Assembly: GCA_045592745.1 (NCBI GenBank)
Contig: JAZNVH010000025.1
Span: forward strand, 62,001-126,000
Direction: 5' to 3'
DNA: 64,000 nucleotides
Origin: Aphodoplasma sp045592745
Lineage (GTDB): Bacteria > Bacillota > Clostridia > UBA1381 > UMGS1253
A program made the translations under genes and the position numbers. The notes under the pieces are model-generated. The model ran no database searches. It had not been told where the DNA came from and saw only the letters and a list, made by a program, of their open reading frames with translations. Positions 33,454-42,799 of this stretch are shown here, piece by piece; the stretch's first letter is position 1, and each line of letters opens with the position of its first letter.

Positions 33454-34752
33454 TTGTTTGTATCAGATTCTCTTAATGTAAATACAAAAAATCATCTTCA
33501 AATAGGTGGAGTGGATGCGGTAGAGCTTGCTGAGCAATACGGAACACCGCTTTATGTAATGGATGAGGATTTAATACGTAAAAACTGCAGAATATATAAA
33601 GATGCTGTTGATAAATATTATGATGGAAACGGCTTGATACTTTACGCTTCAAAAGCGTTTTCCTGCATGCACATTTATCGTGTTGTTATGCAAGAAGGAC
33701 TTGGCATAGACGTTGTATCGGGCGGCGAACTATACACTGCAATAAAAGCGAAATTTCCTATGGATAAGGTTTATTTCCACGGAAATAATAAGACAAATGA
33801 GGAAATCGAGCTTGCGATAAAAAATGGTGTTGGCAGAATTGTTGTCGATAATGTATTCGAGCTTGGTCGAGTTGATGCAATATCGGCAAAATATAACAAG
33901 GTTACAAAGATTATGTTTCGTATAAAGCCCGGCATTGACGCGCATACGCACGATTTTATCCAGACGGGACAAATCGATTCAAAGTTTGGTGTTGCGCTTG
34001 AAACGGGCGAAGCTATGGATATTGTTATGCAGGCGTCGAAACTTAAAAATGTCGAGGTTGTAGGAGCGCACTGTCATATAGGCTCACAGATTTTTGAACT
34101 CGAGCCGTTTAAGCTTGCGGCAAAGCTTATGACACGCTTTATGGCGGATGTTAAGGACAAGCTTGGAATAAGTATGAGCGAGCTCAACCTTGGCGGTGGA
34201 TTTGGAATAAAATATGTTAATTCTGATGCGCCGGTCCCGTATGATGAATATATAAAGTCGGTTTCTGAGGTAGTTAAAAATACCGCAAAAGAACGCGGAA
34301 TTGATATGCCAAAAATCATTATGGAGCCGGGACGTTCTCTGGTCGGCTCTGCGGGTATTACGCTCTACACCGTAGGTGCTGTAAAGAATATACCAAATGT
34401 GCGTACATATGTGTCTGTTGATGGCGGAATGTGCGACAATCCAAGATATATTTTGTATGGCGCAGAGTATAGCGCGGTTATTGCAAACCGCGCAAACGAC
34501 AAACCTGATATGGCTGTAACAATTGCGGGAAAATGCTGTGAATCGGGCGATTTGCTTGCAAAGGATGCTATGCTTGCTGACGTAAAGACAGGTGATATTT
34601 TGGCCGTTCTTGCTACGGGTGCATACAATTACTCTATGTCAAGCAACTATAACAGAATACCGCGTCCGCCCGTTGTAATGGTGAGCGGCGGAAAAGCGAA
34701 AATAGTCGTTAAACGCGAAACGTATGAAGATGTAATACGTAATGATATTTAA
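33454..34752 (+). CDS. lysA: Diaminopimelate decarboxylase
   Basis: A 432-residue PLP enzyme for the last step of lysine synthesis. The PLP lysine lies in LILYASKAFSC (about 58-68), the glycine-rich phosphate loop in LNLGGGFGIKY (about 242-252), and EPGRSLVG and CCESGDLL contain further substrate-binding residues. Full length. The TTG at 33454 is preferred because GGAGGAGG ends 8 bases upstream; an in-frame TTG at 33436 overlaps that site. It has its own promoter; a GC-rich hairpin follows. Confidence 0.95.
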   Translation: MFVSDSLNVNTKNHLQIGGVDAVELAEQYGTPLYVMDEDLIRKNCRIYKDAVDKYYDGNGLILYASKAFSCMHIYRVVMQEGLGIDVVSGGELYTAIKAKFPMDKVYFHGNNKTNEEIELAIKNGVGRIVVDNVFELGRVDAISAKYNKVTKIMFRIKPGIDAHTHDFIQTGQIDSKFGVALETGEAMDIVMQASKLKNVEVVGAHCHIGSQIFELEPFKLAAKLMTRFMADVKDKLGISMSELNLGGGFGIKYVNSDAPVPYDEYIKSVSEVVKNTAKERGIDMPKIIMEPGRSLVGSAGITLYTVGAVKNIPNVRTYVSVDGGMCDNPRYILYGAEYSAVIANRANDKPDMAVTIAGKCCESGDLLAKDAMLADVKTGDILAVLATGAYNYSMSSNYNRIPRPPVVMVSGGKAKIVVKRETYEDVIRNDI

Positions 34753-34758
34753 TTATAG

Positions 34759-34786
34759 TTCGGCTTTGCTCTTTGGCAGAGCCGAA
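34759..34786 (+). terminator. Hairpin between lysA and dusB
   Basis: TTCGGCT and AGCCGAA form a 7-bp stem, extended by TGC/GCA after a mismatch. The 3-prime side has few T, so it may be an inefficient terminator or a processing hairpin. Confidence 0.5.
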
Positions 34787-34817
34787 TTGTCATAATAAGG
34801 CAAAGGGGCAAACGCGG

Positions 34818-35771
34818 GTGAAAATTGGCAGTTTTGAAATTGGTAATAATGTCTTTTTAGCGCCTATGGCAGGTGTAAGCGATACCGCTTTCAGACGAAT
34901 TTGCCGTCGTTTTGGTGCAGGACTTGTGTATAGCGAAATGATAAGTGCAAAGGCGCTTTACTATCGTGATAAAAAAACAGCAAAAATGCTTAGCGTTCAT
35001 GATGAGGAAAAGCCCTTTGCGGTACAGATTTTTGGCAGTGAGCCGGATATAATGGCAAAAATTGCAAATGATGCTCTTAGCAGTGGTGCATCTGTTCTTG
35101 ATATAAATATGGGTTGTCCTGCGCCAAAGATTGTAAACAATGGCGAAGGTTCGGCGCTTATGCGTGATACAGATAAAATATATAAAATAGTTCACGCCGT
35201 AAAAAATGCGTGCTCTGTGCCCGTTACGGTAAAAATACGAAAAGGGTTTGATGATAAGCATATAAATGCCGTCGAGGCGGCGCTTGCAGCTCAGGAGGGT
35301 GGAGCAGATGCGGTTGCGGTCCATGGCAGAACGCGCGAGCAGTATTACAGCGGCAGTGCAGATTATGATATAATTCGCGATGTAAAAAAAGCTCTCCGTA
35401 TCCCTGTGATTGGAAACGGCGATATATTCTGCGCCGAGGATGCGGTAAGGATGTTTAATCATACGGGGTGTGATGGCGTTATGGTTGGACGCGGAGCGCA
35501 GGGAAATCCGTTTATTTTTAAACAGATAAATGAGTTTGTAAAGACGGGTAAGGTAACATATAGACCAACTCTTGAAGAAAAAATTGATACTATGCTGTGT
35601 CAGTTTGATATGATGATAGAGGCGAAGGGAGAGCACATTGCAGTGTGCGAAGCAAGAAAGCATGCGGCGTGGTATTTGAAGGGCGAGAAGAACTCTGCTT
35701 TAGCCCGCGCAAAAGTAAATACAGCAAATTCTGCATTAGAATTAAAAAAAATATTGCAAAGTTTGTTATAA
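34818..35771 (+). CDS. dusB: tRNA-dihydrouridine synthase B
   Basis: A 317-residue FMN enzyme that reduces uridines in tRNA D-loops. Motifs are VFLAPMAGVSDTAFRRICRRFGAGLVYSEMISA (about 12-44), the catalytic-cysteine block LDINMGCPAPKIVNNGEGSALMRD (about 95-118), VTVKIRKGFDD and GCDGVMVGRGAQGNPF (about 225-240). The GTG at 34818 follows AAAGGGG; upstream codons in the same frame run back to the lysA hairpin and lack a site. guaB is 57 bases downstream. Confidence 0.95.
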   Translation: MKIGSFEIGNNVFLAPMAGVSDTAFRRICRRFGAGLVYSEMISAKALYYRDKKTAKMLSVHDEEKPFAVQIFGSEPDIMAKIANDALSSGASVLDINMGCPAPKIVNNGEGSALMRDTDKIYKIVHAVKNACSVPVTVKIRKGFDDKHINAVEAALAAQEGGADAVAVHGRTREQYYSGSADYDIIRDVKKALRIPVIGNGDIFCAEDAVRMFNHTGCDGVMVGRGAQGNPFIFKQINEFVKTGKVTYRPTLEEKIDTMLCQFDMMIEAKGEHIAVCEARKHAAWYLKGEKNSALARAKVNTANSALELKKILQSLL

Positions 35772-35828
35772 TGTGATAACATAGTAAAAAGACTTTATTG
35801 AAGAATACGAAAGAGGGGAGCTTGAAAA

Positions 35829-37274
35829 ATGAACATTGTAGAAGGATTGACATTTGATGACGTATTGCTTATACCGCAAAAATCGGAGGTAATACCGCGC
35901 GATATCGTGCTTGAAACAAATCTTACACAGAAAATTAAGCTTAACATTCCGCTTATTAGTGCGGCGATGGATACTGTTACCGAGGCACCGCTTGCGATTG
36001 CCATTGCGCGTGAGGGCGGTATCGGAATTATCCATAAGAATATGTCTATTGAGCAACAGAAAACAGAGGTTGACAAGGTTAAGCGTTCCGAAAACGGCGT
36101 AATAGTTGACCCGTTTTATCTTTCTCCTGATAACACACTAAAGGATGCCGACGAGCTTATGGGCAAATACAAAATTTCCGGTGTTCCGATTACGGAAAAC
36201 GGCAAGCTTGTAGGTATTATTACAAATCGTGATTTGCGTTTTGAAACAAATTTTGACAAGCCTATTCATATGGCTATGACAAAGGAGAATCTTATTACTG
36301 CACCTGAGGGAACAACACTTGATCAGGCACAGGAGATTCTCAGAAGACACAAGATTGAAAAGCTTCCGATTGTTGATAAAAACGGAGGATTAAAAGGACT
36401 TATTACAATAAAGGATATTGAAAAAGCAGTCCGTTATCCAAATTCTGCACGTGATGAAAAGGGCAGACTTTTAGCAGGTGCAGCAATTGGTGTTACAGCT
36501 GACGTACTTGACCGTGTAGAAGCACTTTACAGCGCAAATGTCGATGTGGTTACTCTTGACTCGGCGCACGGACATTCAAAAAATATCATAGAAACGCTTA
36601 AGAAAATAAAGGCGGCATTTCCGGATTTGCAGGTTATAGCAGGTAACGTTGCTACCGCAGAGGCTACTGAAGACCTTATAAAAGCAGGCGCAGACGCAGT
36701 AAAAGTTGGTATCGGACCTGGTTCAATCTGCACAACAAGAATTGTCGCAGGTATCGGTGTACCGCAGGTTACAGCTATATATGATTCAGCTCAGGTTGCT
36801 AAAAAGTATGGTATTCCGGTTATCGCAGACGGTGGTATCAAATATTCGGGCGACCTTACAAAAGCGATCGCTGCAGGTGCAAACGTTATCATGATAGGTA
36901 GCTTGTTTGCAGGCTGCGAGGAAAGCCCGGGAGAGTTCGAGCTTTATCAGGGACGTCGCTTTAAGGTTTATCGTGGTATGGGTTCAATCGGTGCGATGAA
37001 TAACGGAAGTAAAGACAGATACTTCCAGCAGGATGCTAAAAAGCTTGTTCCCGAAGGCGTTGAAGGAAGAGTTGAATATACAGGTCTTCTTTCGGATACG
37101 GTTTATCAGCTTTTGGGCGGACTTCGTTCGGGTATGGGCTACTGCGGTACAAGAACAATCGAAGAACTTAAAGCAAATGGCAAGTTTATAAGAATTACAG
37201 GTGCAGGACTTAAAGAAAGTCATCCGCATGATATTCAAATTACAAAGGAAGCGCCTAACTATACAGTAAAATAA
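35829..37274 (+). CDS. guaB: IMP dehydrogenase
   Basis: A 481-residue NAD-dependent enzyme that makes XMP, the branch step to guanine nucleotides. The TIM barrel is interrupted by two CBS domains (about 92-205), the barrel starting with GLTFDDVLLIPQKSE. The catalytic cysteine loop is GIGPGSICTTRIVAG (about 295-309), followed by ADGGIKYSGD and the flap GMGSIGAMNNGSKDRYFQ. Full length with a strong GAGGGGAG site. A terminator follows. Confidence 0.98.
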   Translation: MNIVEGLTFDDVLLIPQKSEVIPRDIVLETNLTQKIKLNIPLISAAMDTVTEAPLAIAIAREGGIGIIHKNMSIEQQKTEVDKVKRSENGVIVDPFYLSPDNTLKDADELMGKYKISGVPITENGKLVGIITNRDLRFETNFDKPIHMAMTKENLITAPEGTTLDQAQEILRRHKIEKLPIVDKNGGLKGLITIKDIEKAVRYPNSARDEKGRLLAGAAIGVTADVLDRVEALYSANVDVVTLDSAHGHSKNIIETLKKIKAAFPDLQVIAGNVATAEATEDLIKAGADAVKVGIGPGSICTTRIVAGIGVPQVTAIYDSAQVAKKYGIPVIADGGIKYSGDLTKAIAAGANVIMIGSLFAGCEESPGEFELYQGRRFKVYRGMGSIGAMNNGSKDRYFQQDAKKLVPEGVEGRVEYTGLLSDTVYQLLGGLRSGMGYCGTRTIEELKANGKFIRITGAGLKESHPHDIQITKEAPNYTVK

Positions 37275-37282
37275 TATAATTT

Positions 37283-37323
37283 TTGATGTCGGTATTAATT
37301 TTAATGCCGACATCAATTTTTTT
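37283..37323 (+). terminator. Terminator after guaB
   Basis: TTGATGTCGGTATTAA and TTAATGCCGACATCAA form a 16-bp stem (one G-T pair) with a two-base gap that leaves a small loop, followed by seven T. Confidence 0.92.
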
Positions 37324-37355
37324 GTCTAAAAACCAACTTTTTTTCAATAAATGCT

Positions 37356-37383
37356 TTGCATAAGAGCGCATTTGTGGTATACT
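37356..37383 (+). promoter_or_regulatory. Promoter of uvrB
   Basis: TTGCAT, 16 bases, TATACT. The -10 box is only 16 bases before the start codon, so the leader is very short. No SOS-box (GAAC-N4-GTTC type) was recognised near it. Confidence 0.55.
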
Positions 37384-37399
37384 ATTATGGGTGATTATT

Positions 37400-39367
37400 A
37401 TGGATAGCTTTAAGGTTGTATCCGACTATGAGCCGAAGGGTGACCAGCCCGCAGCAATAGAGGCTTTGTCTAATGGAATTAAAAATGAATATAAAGGGCA
37501 GACGCTTCTTGGTGTAACAGGCTCGGGAAAGACCTTTACCATAGCAAACACCATTGCAAAAGTGAACAAGCCTACGCTTGTGCTTGCGCATAATAAGACT
37601 CTTGCAGCACAGCTTTGCAGCGAGTTTAAAGAGTTTTTTCCAAACAGCGCTGTCGAATTTTTTGTGTCGTATTATGACTATTATCAACCGGAGGCTTATA
37701 TACCATATACAGACACATATATCGAGAAGGATTCATCTGTTAACGATGAAATTGATAAGCTGCGTCACAGTGCAACAGCATCACTCTTTGAGCGCAAGGA
37801 TGTAATAATTGTGTCGAGTGTATCGTGCATATATGGACTCGGCGATCCGATTGATTATAACAATCTTGTTATATCATTAAGAGTTGGTATGAAAAAAGAC
37901 CGTGATGAAGTTTTAAGACGCCTTGTCGAAATTCAGTATGAGCGCAACGATATCGATTTTTCAAGAAACAAATTTCGTGTGCGTGGCGATGTTGTCGAAA
38001 TTTTTCCGTCGAACCAAAACGAAAATGCACTGCGCGTAGAGTTTTTTGATGATGAAATCGACAGGATTTCAGAAATCAATGTCGTAACGGGCGAAATTAT
38101 CGGACTTCGTGAGCACTGCGTTATTTTTCCTGCATCGCACTATGTTACAACGCGCGACAAAATGGAAAAGGCGATTGAGAGCATAGAGGCAGAACTTGAA
38201 GAAAGAATTAAATATTTCGAAAGTCAGAACAAGCTTGTAGAGGCGCAGCGTATTGAGCAGCGTACAAGGTACGATATCGAAATGATGCGCGAAGTTGGCT
38301 TTTGCTCAGGAATAGAAAATTATTCGCGTCATATAAGTGGACGTGCACCCGGCAGCTCACCGTTTACGCTTATGGATTATTTTGGTGACGACTTTTTGCT
38401 TGTCATCGATGAATCGCACGTTACAATTCCGCAGGTGAGGGCAATGTATGCGGGCGACCGCTCACGCAAGGAGGCGCTTGTTGAATATGGTTTCAGGCTT
38501 CCGTCAGCGTTTGATAACAGACCGCTTAATTTTGAGGAGTTTGAAGAACGCATCAATCAGGTTGTGTTTGTATCTGCGACACCTGCACTTTATGAAAAAG
38601 AGCACTCGGCACAAATCGTCGAGCAGGTCATTCGTCCGACGGGACTTTTAGACCCTGAAATTGACGTGCGTCCCGTAGAACATCAGGTCGACGATTTGGT
38701 AAAGGAGATAAATAAGCGCACCGAAAAGGGCGAAAGAGTGCTTGTGACAACGCTTACAAAGCGTATGGCAGAAGACCTTACAGATTATCTTGAGCAGCTT
38801 GATATAAAGGTGCGTTATATGCACTCGGATATCGACACTATACAGAGAATGGAAATCGTGCGTGATTTGCGTGAGGGTGTATTTGATGTTTTGGTGGGCA
38901 TCAATCTTTTGCGTGAAGGTCTTGATTTGCCCGAGGTTTCACTTGTGGCAATACTCGATGCTGACAAAGAGGGCTTTTTAAGAAACGAAACCTCTCTTAT
39001 ACAGACGATAGGTCGTGCGGCAAGAAATGCCGAAGGCAAGGTAATTATGTATGCACAGCGTGTTACTGATTCAATGCAGCGTGCAATAGATGAAACGAAC
39101 CGCCGTCGCAAGATTCAAAAAAAATACAACGAGTCACATGGTATTGTACCGACGACGATTAAAAAGTCAATTCGTGAGGTTATAGAAGCAACAAAACAAG
39201 TTGATGCAAAAGATAAAAAGACAGCATGTGCAAATATTTCGGTGGTAGAGGGCGAACTTTTGATTATAAAGCTTACAGACGAAATGAACGAGGCTGCAAA
39301 ACAGCTTGATTTTGAGCGTGCAGCGCAGCTTCGCGATGAGATAAAAAGGCTTCGCAGTGAAATTTAA
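37400..39367 (+). CDS. uvrB: Excinuclease ABC subunit B
   Basis: UvrB, 655 residues, verifies DNA damage after UvrA and recruits UvrC. Helicase motif I is TLLGVTGSGKTFTIAN (about 32-47), the beta-hairpin is VSYYDYYQPEAYIP (about 92-105), the DEAD-like box is LVIDESH (about 335-341), and IGRAARN is motif VI. The C-terminal UVR domain (about 618-655) ends LDFERAAQLRDEIKRLRSE. The ATG at 37400 has a GGGTGA site. It is followed by a small gene and then uvrA. Confidence 0.98.
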   Translation: MDSFKVVSDYEPKGDQPAAIEALSNGIKNEYKGQTLLGVTGSGKTFTIANTIAKVNKPTLVLAHNKTLAAQLCSEFKEFFPNSAVEFFVSYYDYYQPEAYIPYTDTYIEKDSSVNDEIDKLRHSATASLFERKDVIIVSSVSCIYGLGDPIDYNNLVISLRVGMKKDRDEVLRRLVEIQYERNDIDFSRNKFRVRGDVVEIFPSNQNENALRVEFFDDEIDRISEINVVTGEIIGLREHCVIFPASHYVTTRDKMEKAIESIEAELEERIKYFESQNKLVEAQRIEQRTRYDIEMMREVGFCSGIENYSRHISGRAPGSSPFTLMDYFGDDFLLVIDESHVTIPQVRAMYAGDRSRKEALVEYGFRLPSAFDNRPLNFEEFEERINQVVFVSATPALYEKEHSAQIVEQVIRPTGLLDPEIDVRPVEHQVDDLVKEINKRTEKGERVLVTTLTKRMAEDLTDYLEQLDIKVRYMHSDIDTIQRMEIVRDLREGVFDVLVGINLLREGLDLPEVSLVAILDADKEGFLRNETSLIQTIGRAARNAEGKVIMYAQRVTDSMQRAIDETNRRRKIQKKYNESHGIVPTTIKKSIREVIEATKQVDAKDKKTACANISVVEGELLIIKLTDEMNEAAKQLDFERAAQLRDEIKRLRSEI

Positions 39368-39394
39368 GATAAAATACTTGATAGGGGTGGGGTT

Positions 39395-39787
39395 ATGATT
39401 ACAACAGAACAGTCAAATAAGGCGGTTGATTTTATTACAGAAAAGATAAATCCTGTTTTTATATATTTTGCAGACCATATGATGAGTGAAAATATTTTTG
39501 ATGTGGCATATTATTCTGAGCAAAGCATTGATGAATACACAGTGTGCCTGTTTGAGAACGAGCTTTCAAGCATACTTGGTGTTCCGGTAGAGCTTAACAA
39601 TTTAAACGAATGTGATACCGAATTTGCAGGCGAAATTATATCAGATGGTGAAACGGTATACTGCAAAAGCGAGCTTGAAAAGACACGTTTTTTAAATCGT
39701 ATAGCACGCGAGTTTGAGTCTATCAGGGTTAACAGAGCGATGCTTATTAACAGAATAAAAGAGTGCGACAGTATATACGAGCAGTAA
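39395..39787 (+). CDS. Nucleotidyltransferase-fold protein lacking the catalytic motif
   Basis: A 130-residue protein between uvrB and uvrA. Its pattern follows the MntA/minimal nucleotidyltransferase domain: PVFIYFADHMMSENIFDVAYYS (20-41), ELSSILGVPVELNNLNECDTEFAGEIISDGETVYCKSE and then FLNRIAREFESIRVNRAML. In active members the first segment reads FGSxARGxxxxxSDIDLxV; here GS is changed to AD and only one aspartate remains, so catalysis is unlikely. GGGGTGGGG precedes the ATG. Co-transcription with both repair genes is likely. The fold assignment is inferred from pattern only. Confidence 0.6.
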   Translation: MITTEQSNKAVDFITEKINPVFIYFADHMMSENIFDVAYYSEQSIDEYTVCLFENELSSILGVPVELNNLNECDTEFAGEIISDGETVYCKSELEKTRFLNRIAREFESIRVNRAMLINRIKECDSIYEQ

Positions 39788-39815
39788 AATTTTTTAAAAT
39801 TACGAAAGGTAAACG

Positions 39816-42668
39816 GTGCTTATAATGGCAAAGGACAGTATTTTTATAAAAGGTGCAAGACAACACAATCTTAAAAATATTGATGTTACGATTCCGCGTG
39901 ATAAGCTTGTGGTGCTCACGGGACTTTCAGGCTCGGGAAAATCCTCATTGGCATTTGATACAATTTATGCCGAGGGACAGCGCCGTTATGTTGAATCACT
40001 TTCGGCCTATGCAAGACAGTTTTTAGGACAAATGGACAAGCCTGATGTAGATTATATCGAAGGGCTTTCGCCTGCGATAAGTATTGACCAGAAAACGACG
40101 AGCAAAAACCCACGCTCAACCGTAGGAACTGTTACAGAGGTATATGATTATATAAGACTTTTGTATGCACGCATAGGTATACCGCACTGTCATATATGCG
40201 GAAAACCGATCGCGCGCCAAAGCATTGATCAGATTATAGATAGGGTGATTTCGCTTCCCGAAAAAAGCAGAATACACATTTTAGCACCCGTTGTACGTGC
40301 AAGAAAAGGAGAACATCAGAAGGTGTTTTCCGATGCAATAAAATCGGGATATGTGCGTGTAAGAGTTGATGGCATAGTTTACGATTTGACAGAAGTGCCA
40401 AGTCTTGAAAAAAACAAAAAGCACAGTATAGAAATTCTTATAGACAGAATGGTTATACGCGAGGATATAAGACAAAGATTGACCGATTCAGTAGAAACTG
40501 CATTAAAGCTTTCGGGTGGAACGGTTATTATCGATGTTCTTGAAAAAGAAGAAATGATATTTTCGCAAAACTTAGCATGTGAGGATTGCGGAGTTTCGAT
40601 GGAAGAGCTTACACCGCGTATGTTTTCATTTAACTCACCCTTTGGTGCGTGTGAGCAGTGCAGCGGACTTGGATTTTTGATGAAAATTGACCCTGACCTT
40701 GTTGTGAGGGATGAAAATAAAAGTATAAATGAGGGTGCTCTTGCTGTAAGCGGATGGAGAGCGCCCGATATAGAAGACAGCGTTGCAGCGGCGTATTATC
40801 GCGGACTGTCGAAACATTATAATTTCAGCCTTGATATACCATACAAGGAGTTGCCTGAAAAGATAAAAAATATTTTTCTCTACGGCACAAAAGGAGAAAA
40901 ATTCAAGGTTGAATTTATAAAAAATGGTGGCCACAGCTCGTATATGACCGACTTTGAAGGGCTTGTAAACAATCTGCAACGTCGCTATAATGAAACCACA
41001 TCTGATTGGATGAGGGCAGAACTTGAAGGATATATGACAAATGCTCCGTGTAGCTCTTGTGAAGGTAAACGCTTAAAACCACAGGTGCTTGCGGTTACTG
41101 TAGGTGGAAAAAATATTGTTGAAATGACGGATTTGTCAATAGTTAATGCAATAGAGTTTTTTAACACATTAAAGCTTAGCGAAAAAGAGCAGATGATTGC
41201 CGAGCAGATTTTAAAAGAGATTTTAGAACGCCTTAACTTTTTAAAAAACGTCGGACTTGGCTATTTGACACTTTCGCGTTCGGCGGGAACTCTTTCAGGT
41301 GGCGAGGCGCAGCGTATACGTCTTGCGACGCAAATCGGTTCAAGTCTTATGGGCGTTTTGTATATCCTTGATGAGCCAAGCATTGGACTTCATCAGCGAG
41401 ATAATGAAAAGCTCATTGCTACACTAAAGACGCTGCGCGACCTTGGAAATACACTTGTCGTTGTTGAGCATGACGAGGATACGATGTATGCTGCGGACTA
41501 TATAATTGATATAGGTCCGGGTGCAGGTGTTCATGGTGGAGAGGTTGTGGCACAGGGAAGTGTTGAAGAAGTAAAAAATGTTGTCGGCTCAGCTACGGGA
41601 GATTATCTTAGCGGACGAAAATTTATTCCGATACCCGACAAAAGACGTTCGTGTGACGGTAAATATCTTACGGTAAAGGGCGCGTCGGAAAACAATCTAA
41701 AAAATGTAGATGTAAAAATTCCGCTCGGTGTATTTACCTGTGTAACCGGGGTGTCAGGCTCCGGTAAATCGTCTTTGGTAAATGAAATAATTTATAAATA
41801 TCTTGCACACGAGTTAAACCGCGCGCGTTCAAAGCATGGCAAGGTGAAAAAGATTGACGGAATAAAATATCTTGACAAAGTAATTAATATAGACCAGTCG
41901 CCAATAGGACGCACACCGCGTTCAAATCCGGCAACGTATACAGGACTGTTTTCTGATATACGTGAACTGTTTGCAAGCACAGTAGAAGCAAAGGTGCGTG
42001 GCTATAATGCAGGGCGCTTTAGCTTTAACGTTAAAGGCGGACGCTGTGAGGCATGCTGTGGCGATGGTATACTTCAAATAGAGATGCATTTTTTGCCTGA
42101 TGTGTACGTTCCTTGCGAAGTGTGCAAGGGCAAGCGCTACTCGCGTGAAACGCTTGAGGTTAAATACAAGGGCAAGGACATAAGTGAAGTGCTTGATATG
42201 ACGGTGGAGGAGGCTTTGGAGTTTTTTGAAAACATACCAAAGCTTAAACGTAAAATTCAAACACTCTACGATGTAGGGCTTGGATATGTCAAGCTTGGAC
42301 AACCATCGACAACGCTTTCAGGAGGCGAGGCGCAGCGAGTAAAGCTTGCAACCGAGCTTAGCAAACGCAGCACGGGTAAAACGATTTATATACTCGATGA
42401 GCCTACAACGGGACTTCATACAGCAGATGTGCACAGACTTTTGGAGGTGCTTGAGCGTCTTGTCGAAGGCGGCAACAGCGTGCTTGTTATTGAGCATAAT
42501 CTCGACGTTATAAAAACGGCGGATTATATAATTGATTTAGGCCCTGACGGCGGTGATGCGGGTGGACAGATAGTTTGCGCCGGCACACCCGAACAAGTAG
42601 CTGAGTGTGGTGAGTCATTTACCGGAATTTATCTTAAAAAGCTTTTTGAAAAAAGTAAAAAGAGATAA
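39816..42668 (+). CDS. uvrA: Excinuclease ABC subunit A
   Basis: UvrA, 950 residues, the damage-sensing ATPase of nucleotide excision repair. Two ABC modules are visible, each with Walker A (GLSGSGKSSLAF near the start and GVSGSGKSSLVN near 645), signature sequence (LSGGEAQRIRLA and LSGGEAQRVKLA) and Walker B (ILDEPSIGLHQRD and ILDEPTTGLH). Zinc modules are CHICGKP, CEDCG..CEQCSGLG and CEACCGDGILQIEMHFLPDVYVPCEVCKGKRY. A GTG at 39816, six bases after AAAGG, fits the ribosome site better than the ATG at 39825; either is possible. Confidence 0.98.
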   Translation: MLIMAKDSIFIKGARQHNLKNIDVTIPRDKLVVLTGLSGSGKSSLAFDTIYAEGQRRYVESLSAYARQFLGQMDKPDVDYIEGLSPAISIDQKTTSKNPRSTVGTVTEVYDYIRLLYARIGIPHCHICGKPIARQSIDQIIDRVISLPEKSRIHILAPVVRARKGEHQKVFSDAIKSGYVRVRVDGIVYDLTEVPSLEKNKKHSIEILIDRMVIREDIRQRLTDSVETALKLSGGTVIIDVLEKEEMIFSQNLACEDCGVSMEELTPRMFSFNSPFGACEQCSGLGFLMKIDPDLVVRDENKSINEGALAVSGWRAPDIEDSVAAAYYRGLSKHYNFSLDIPYKELPEKIKNIFLYGTKGEKFKVEFIKNGGHSSYMTDFEGLVNNLQRRYNETTSDWMRAELEGYMTNAPCSSCEGKRLKPQVLAVTVGGKNIVEMTDLSIVNAIEFFNTLKLSEKEQMIAEQILKEILERLNFLKNVGLGYLTLSRSAGTLSGGEAQRIRLATQIGSSLMGVLYILDEPSIGLHQRDNEKLIATLKTLRDLGNTLVVVEHDEDTMYAADYIIDIGPGAGVHGGEVVAQGSVEEVKNVVGSATGDYLSGRKFIPIPDKRRSCDGKYLTVKGASENNLKNVDVKIPLGVFTCVTGVSGSGKSSLVNEIIYKYLAHELNRARSKHGKVKKIDGIKYLDKVINIDQSPIGRTPRSNPATYTGLFSDIRELFASTVEAKVRGYNAGRFSFNVKGGRCEACCGDGILQIEMHFLPDVYVPCEVCKGKRYSRETLEVKYKGKDISEVLDMTVEEALEFFENIPKLKRKIQTLYDVGLGYVKLGQPSTTLSGGEAQRVKLATELSKRSTGKTIYILDEPTTGLHTADVHRLLEVLERLVEGGNSVLVIEHNLDVIKTADYIIDLGPDGGDAGGQIVCAGTPEQVAECGESFTGIYLKKLFEKSKKR

Positions 42669-42673
42669 ACGAC

Positions 42674-42711
42674 AAAATCGCATAAAAACAGACAATATTT
42701 TATGCGATTTT
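42674..42711 (+). terminator. Terminator after uvrA
   Basis: AAAATCGCATAAAA and TTTTATGCGATTTT form a perfect 14-bp stem with a ten-base loop, followed by ACTTT. Confidence 0.85.
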
Positions 42712-42713
42712 AC

Positions 42714-42742
42714 TTTACATAATGGCGCAAAAGTTGTAAAAT
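42714..42742 (+). promoter_or_regulatory. Promoter of purL
   Basis: TTTACA, 17 bases, TAAAAT. The leader is about 50 bases, too short for a purine riboswitch. Confidence 0.55.
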
Positions 42743-42799
42743 AAATATATTGCTTAGTAAATTTTAGACTATTATATGATTTTGGGGAGGATTTTGTAA

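Noticed and set aside
34857..35663. 268-residue leftward open frame opposite dusB
   Set aside because: It lies entirely antisense to a full-length dusB, has no ribosome site and a non-protein-like composition rich in Arg, Cys and Ser.
42743..42799. Purine riboswitch before purL
   Set aside because: Only about 50 bases separate the predicted start site from the start codon and no purine aptamer core was seen.
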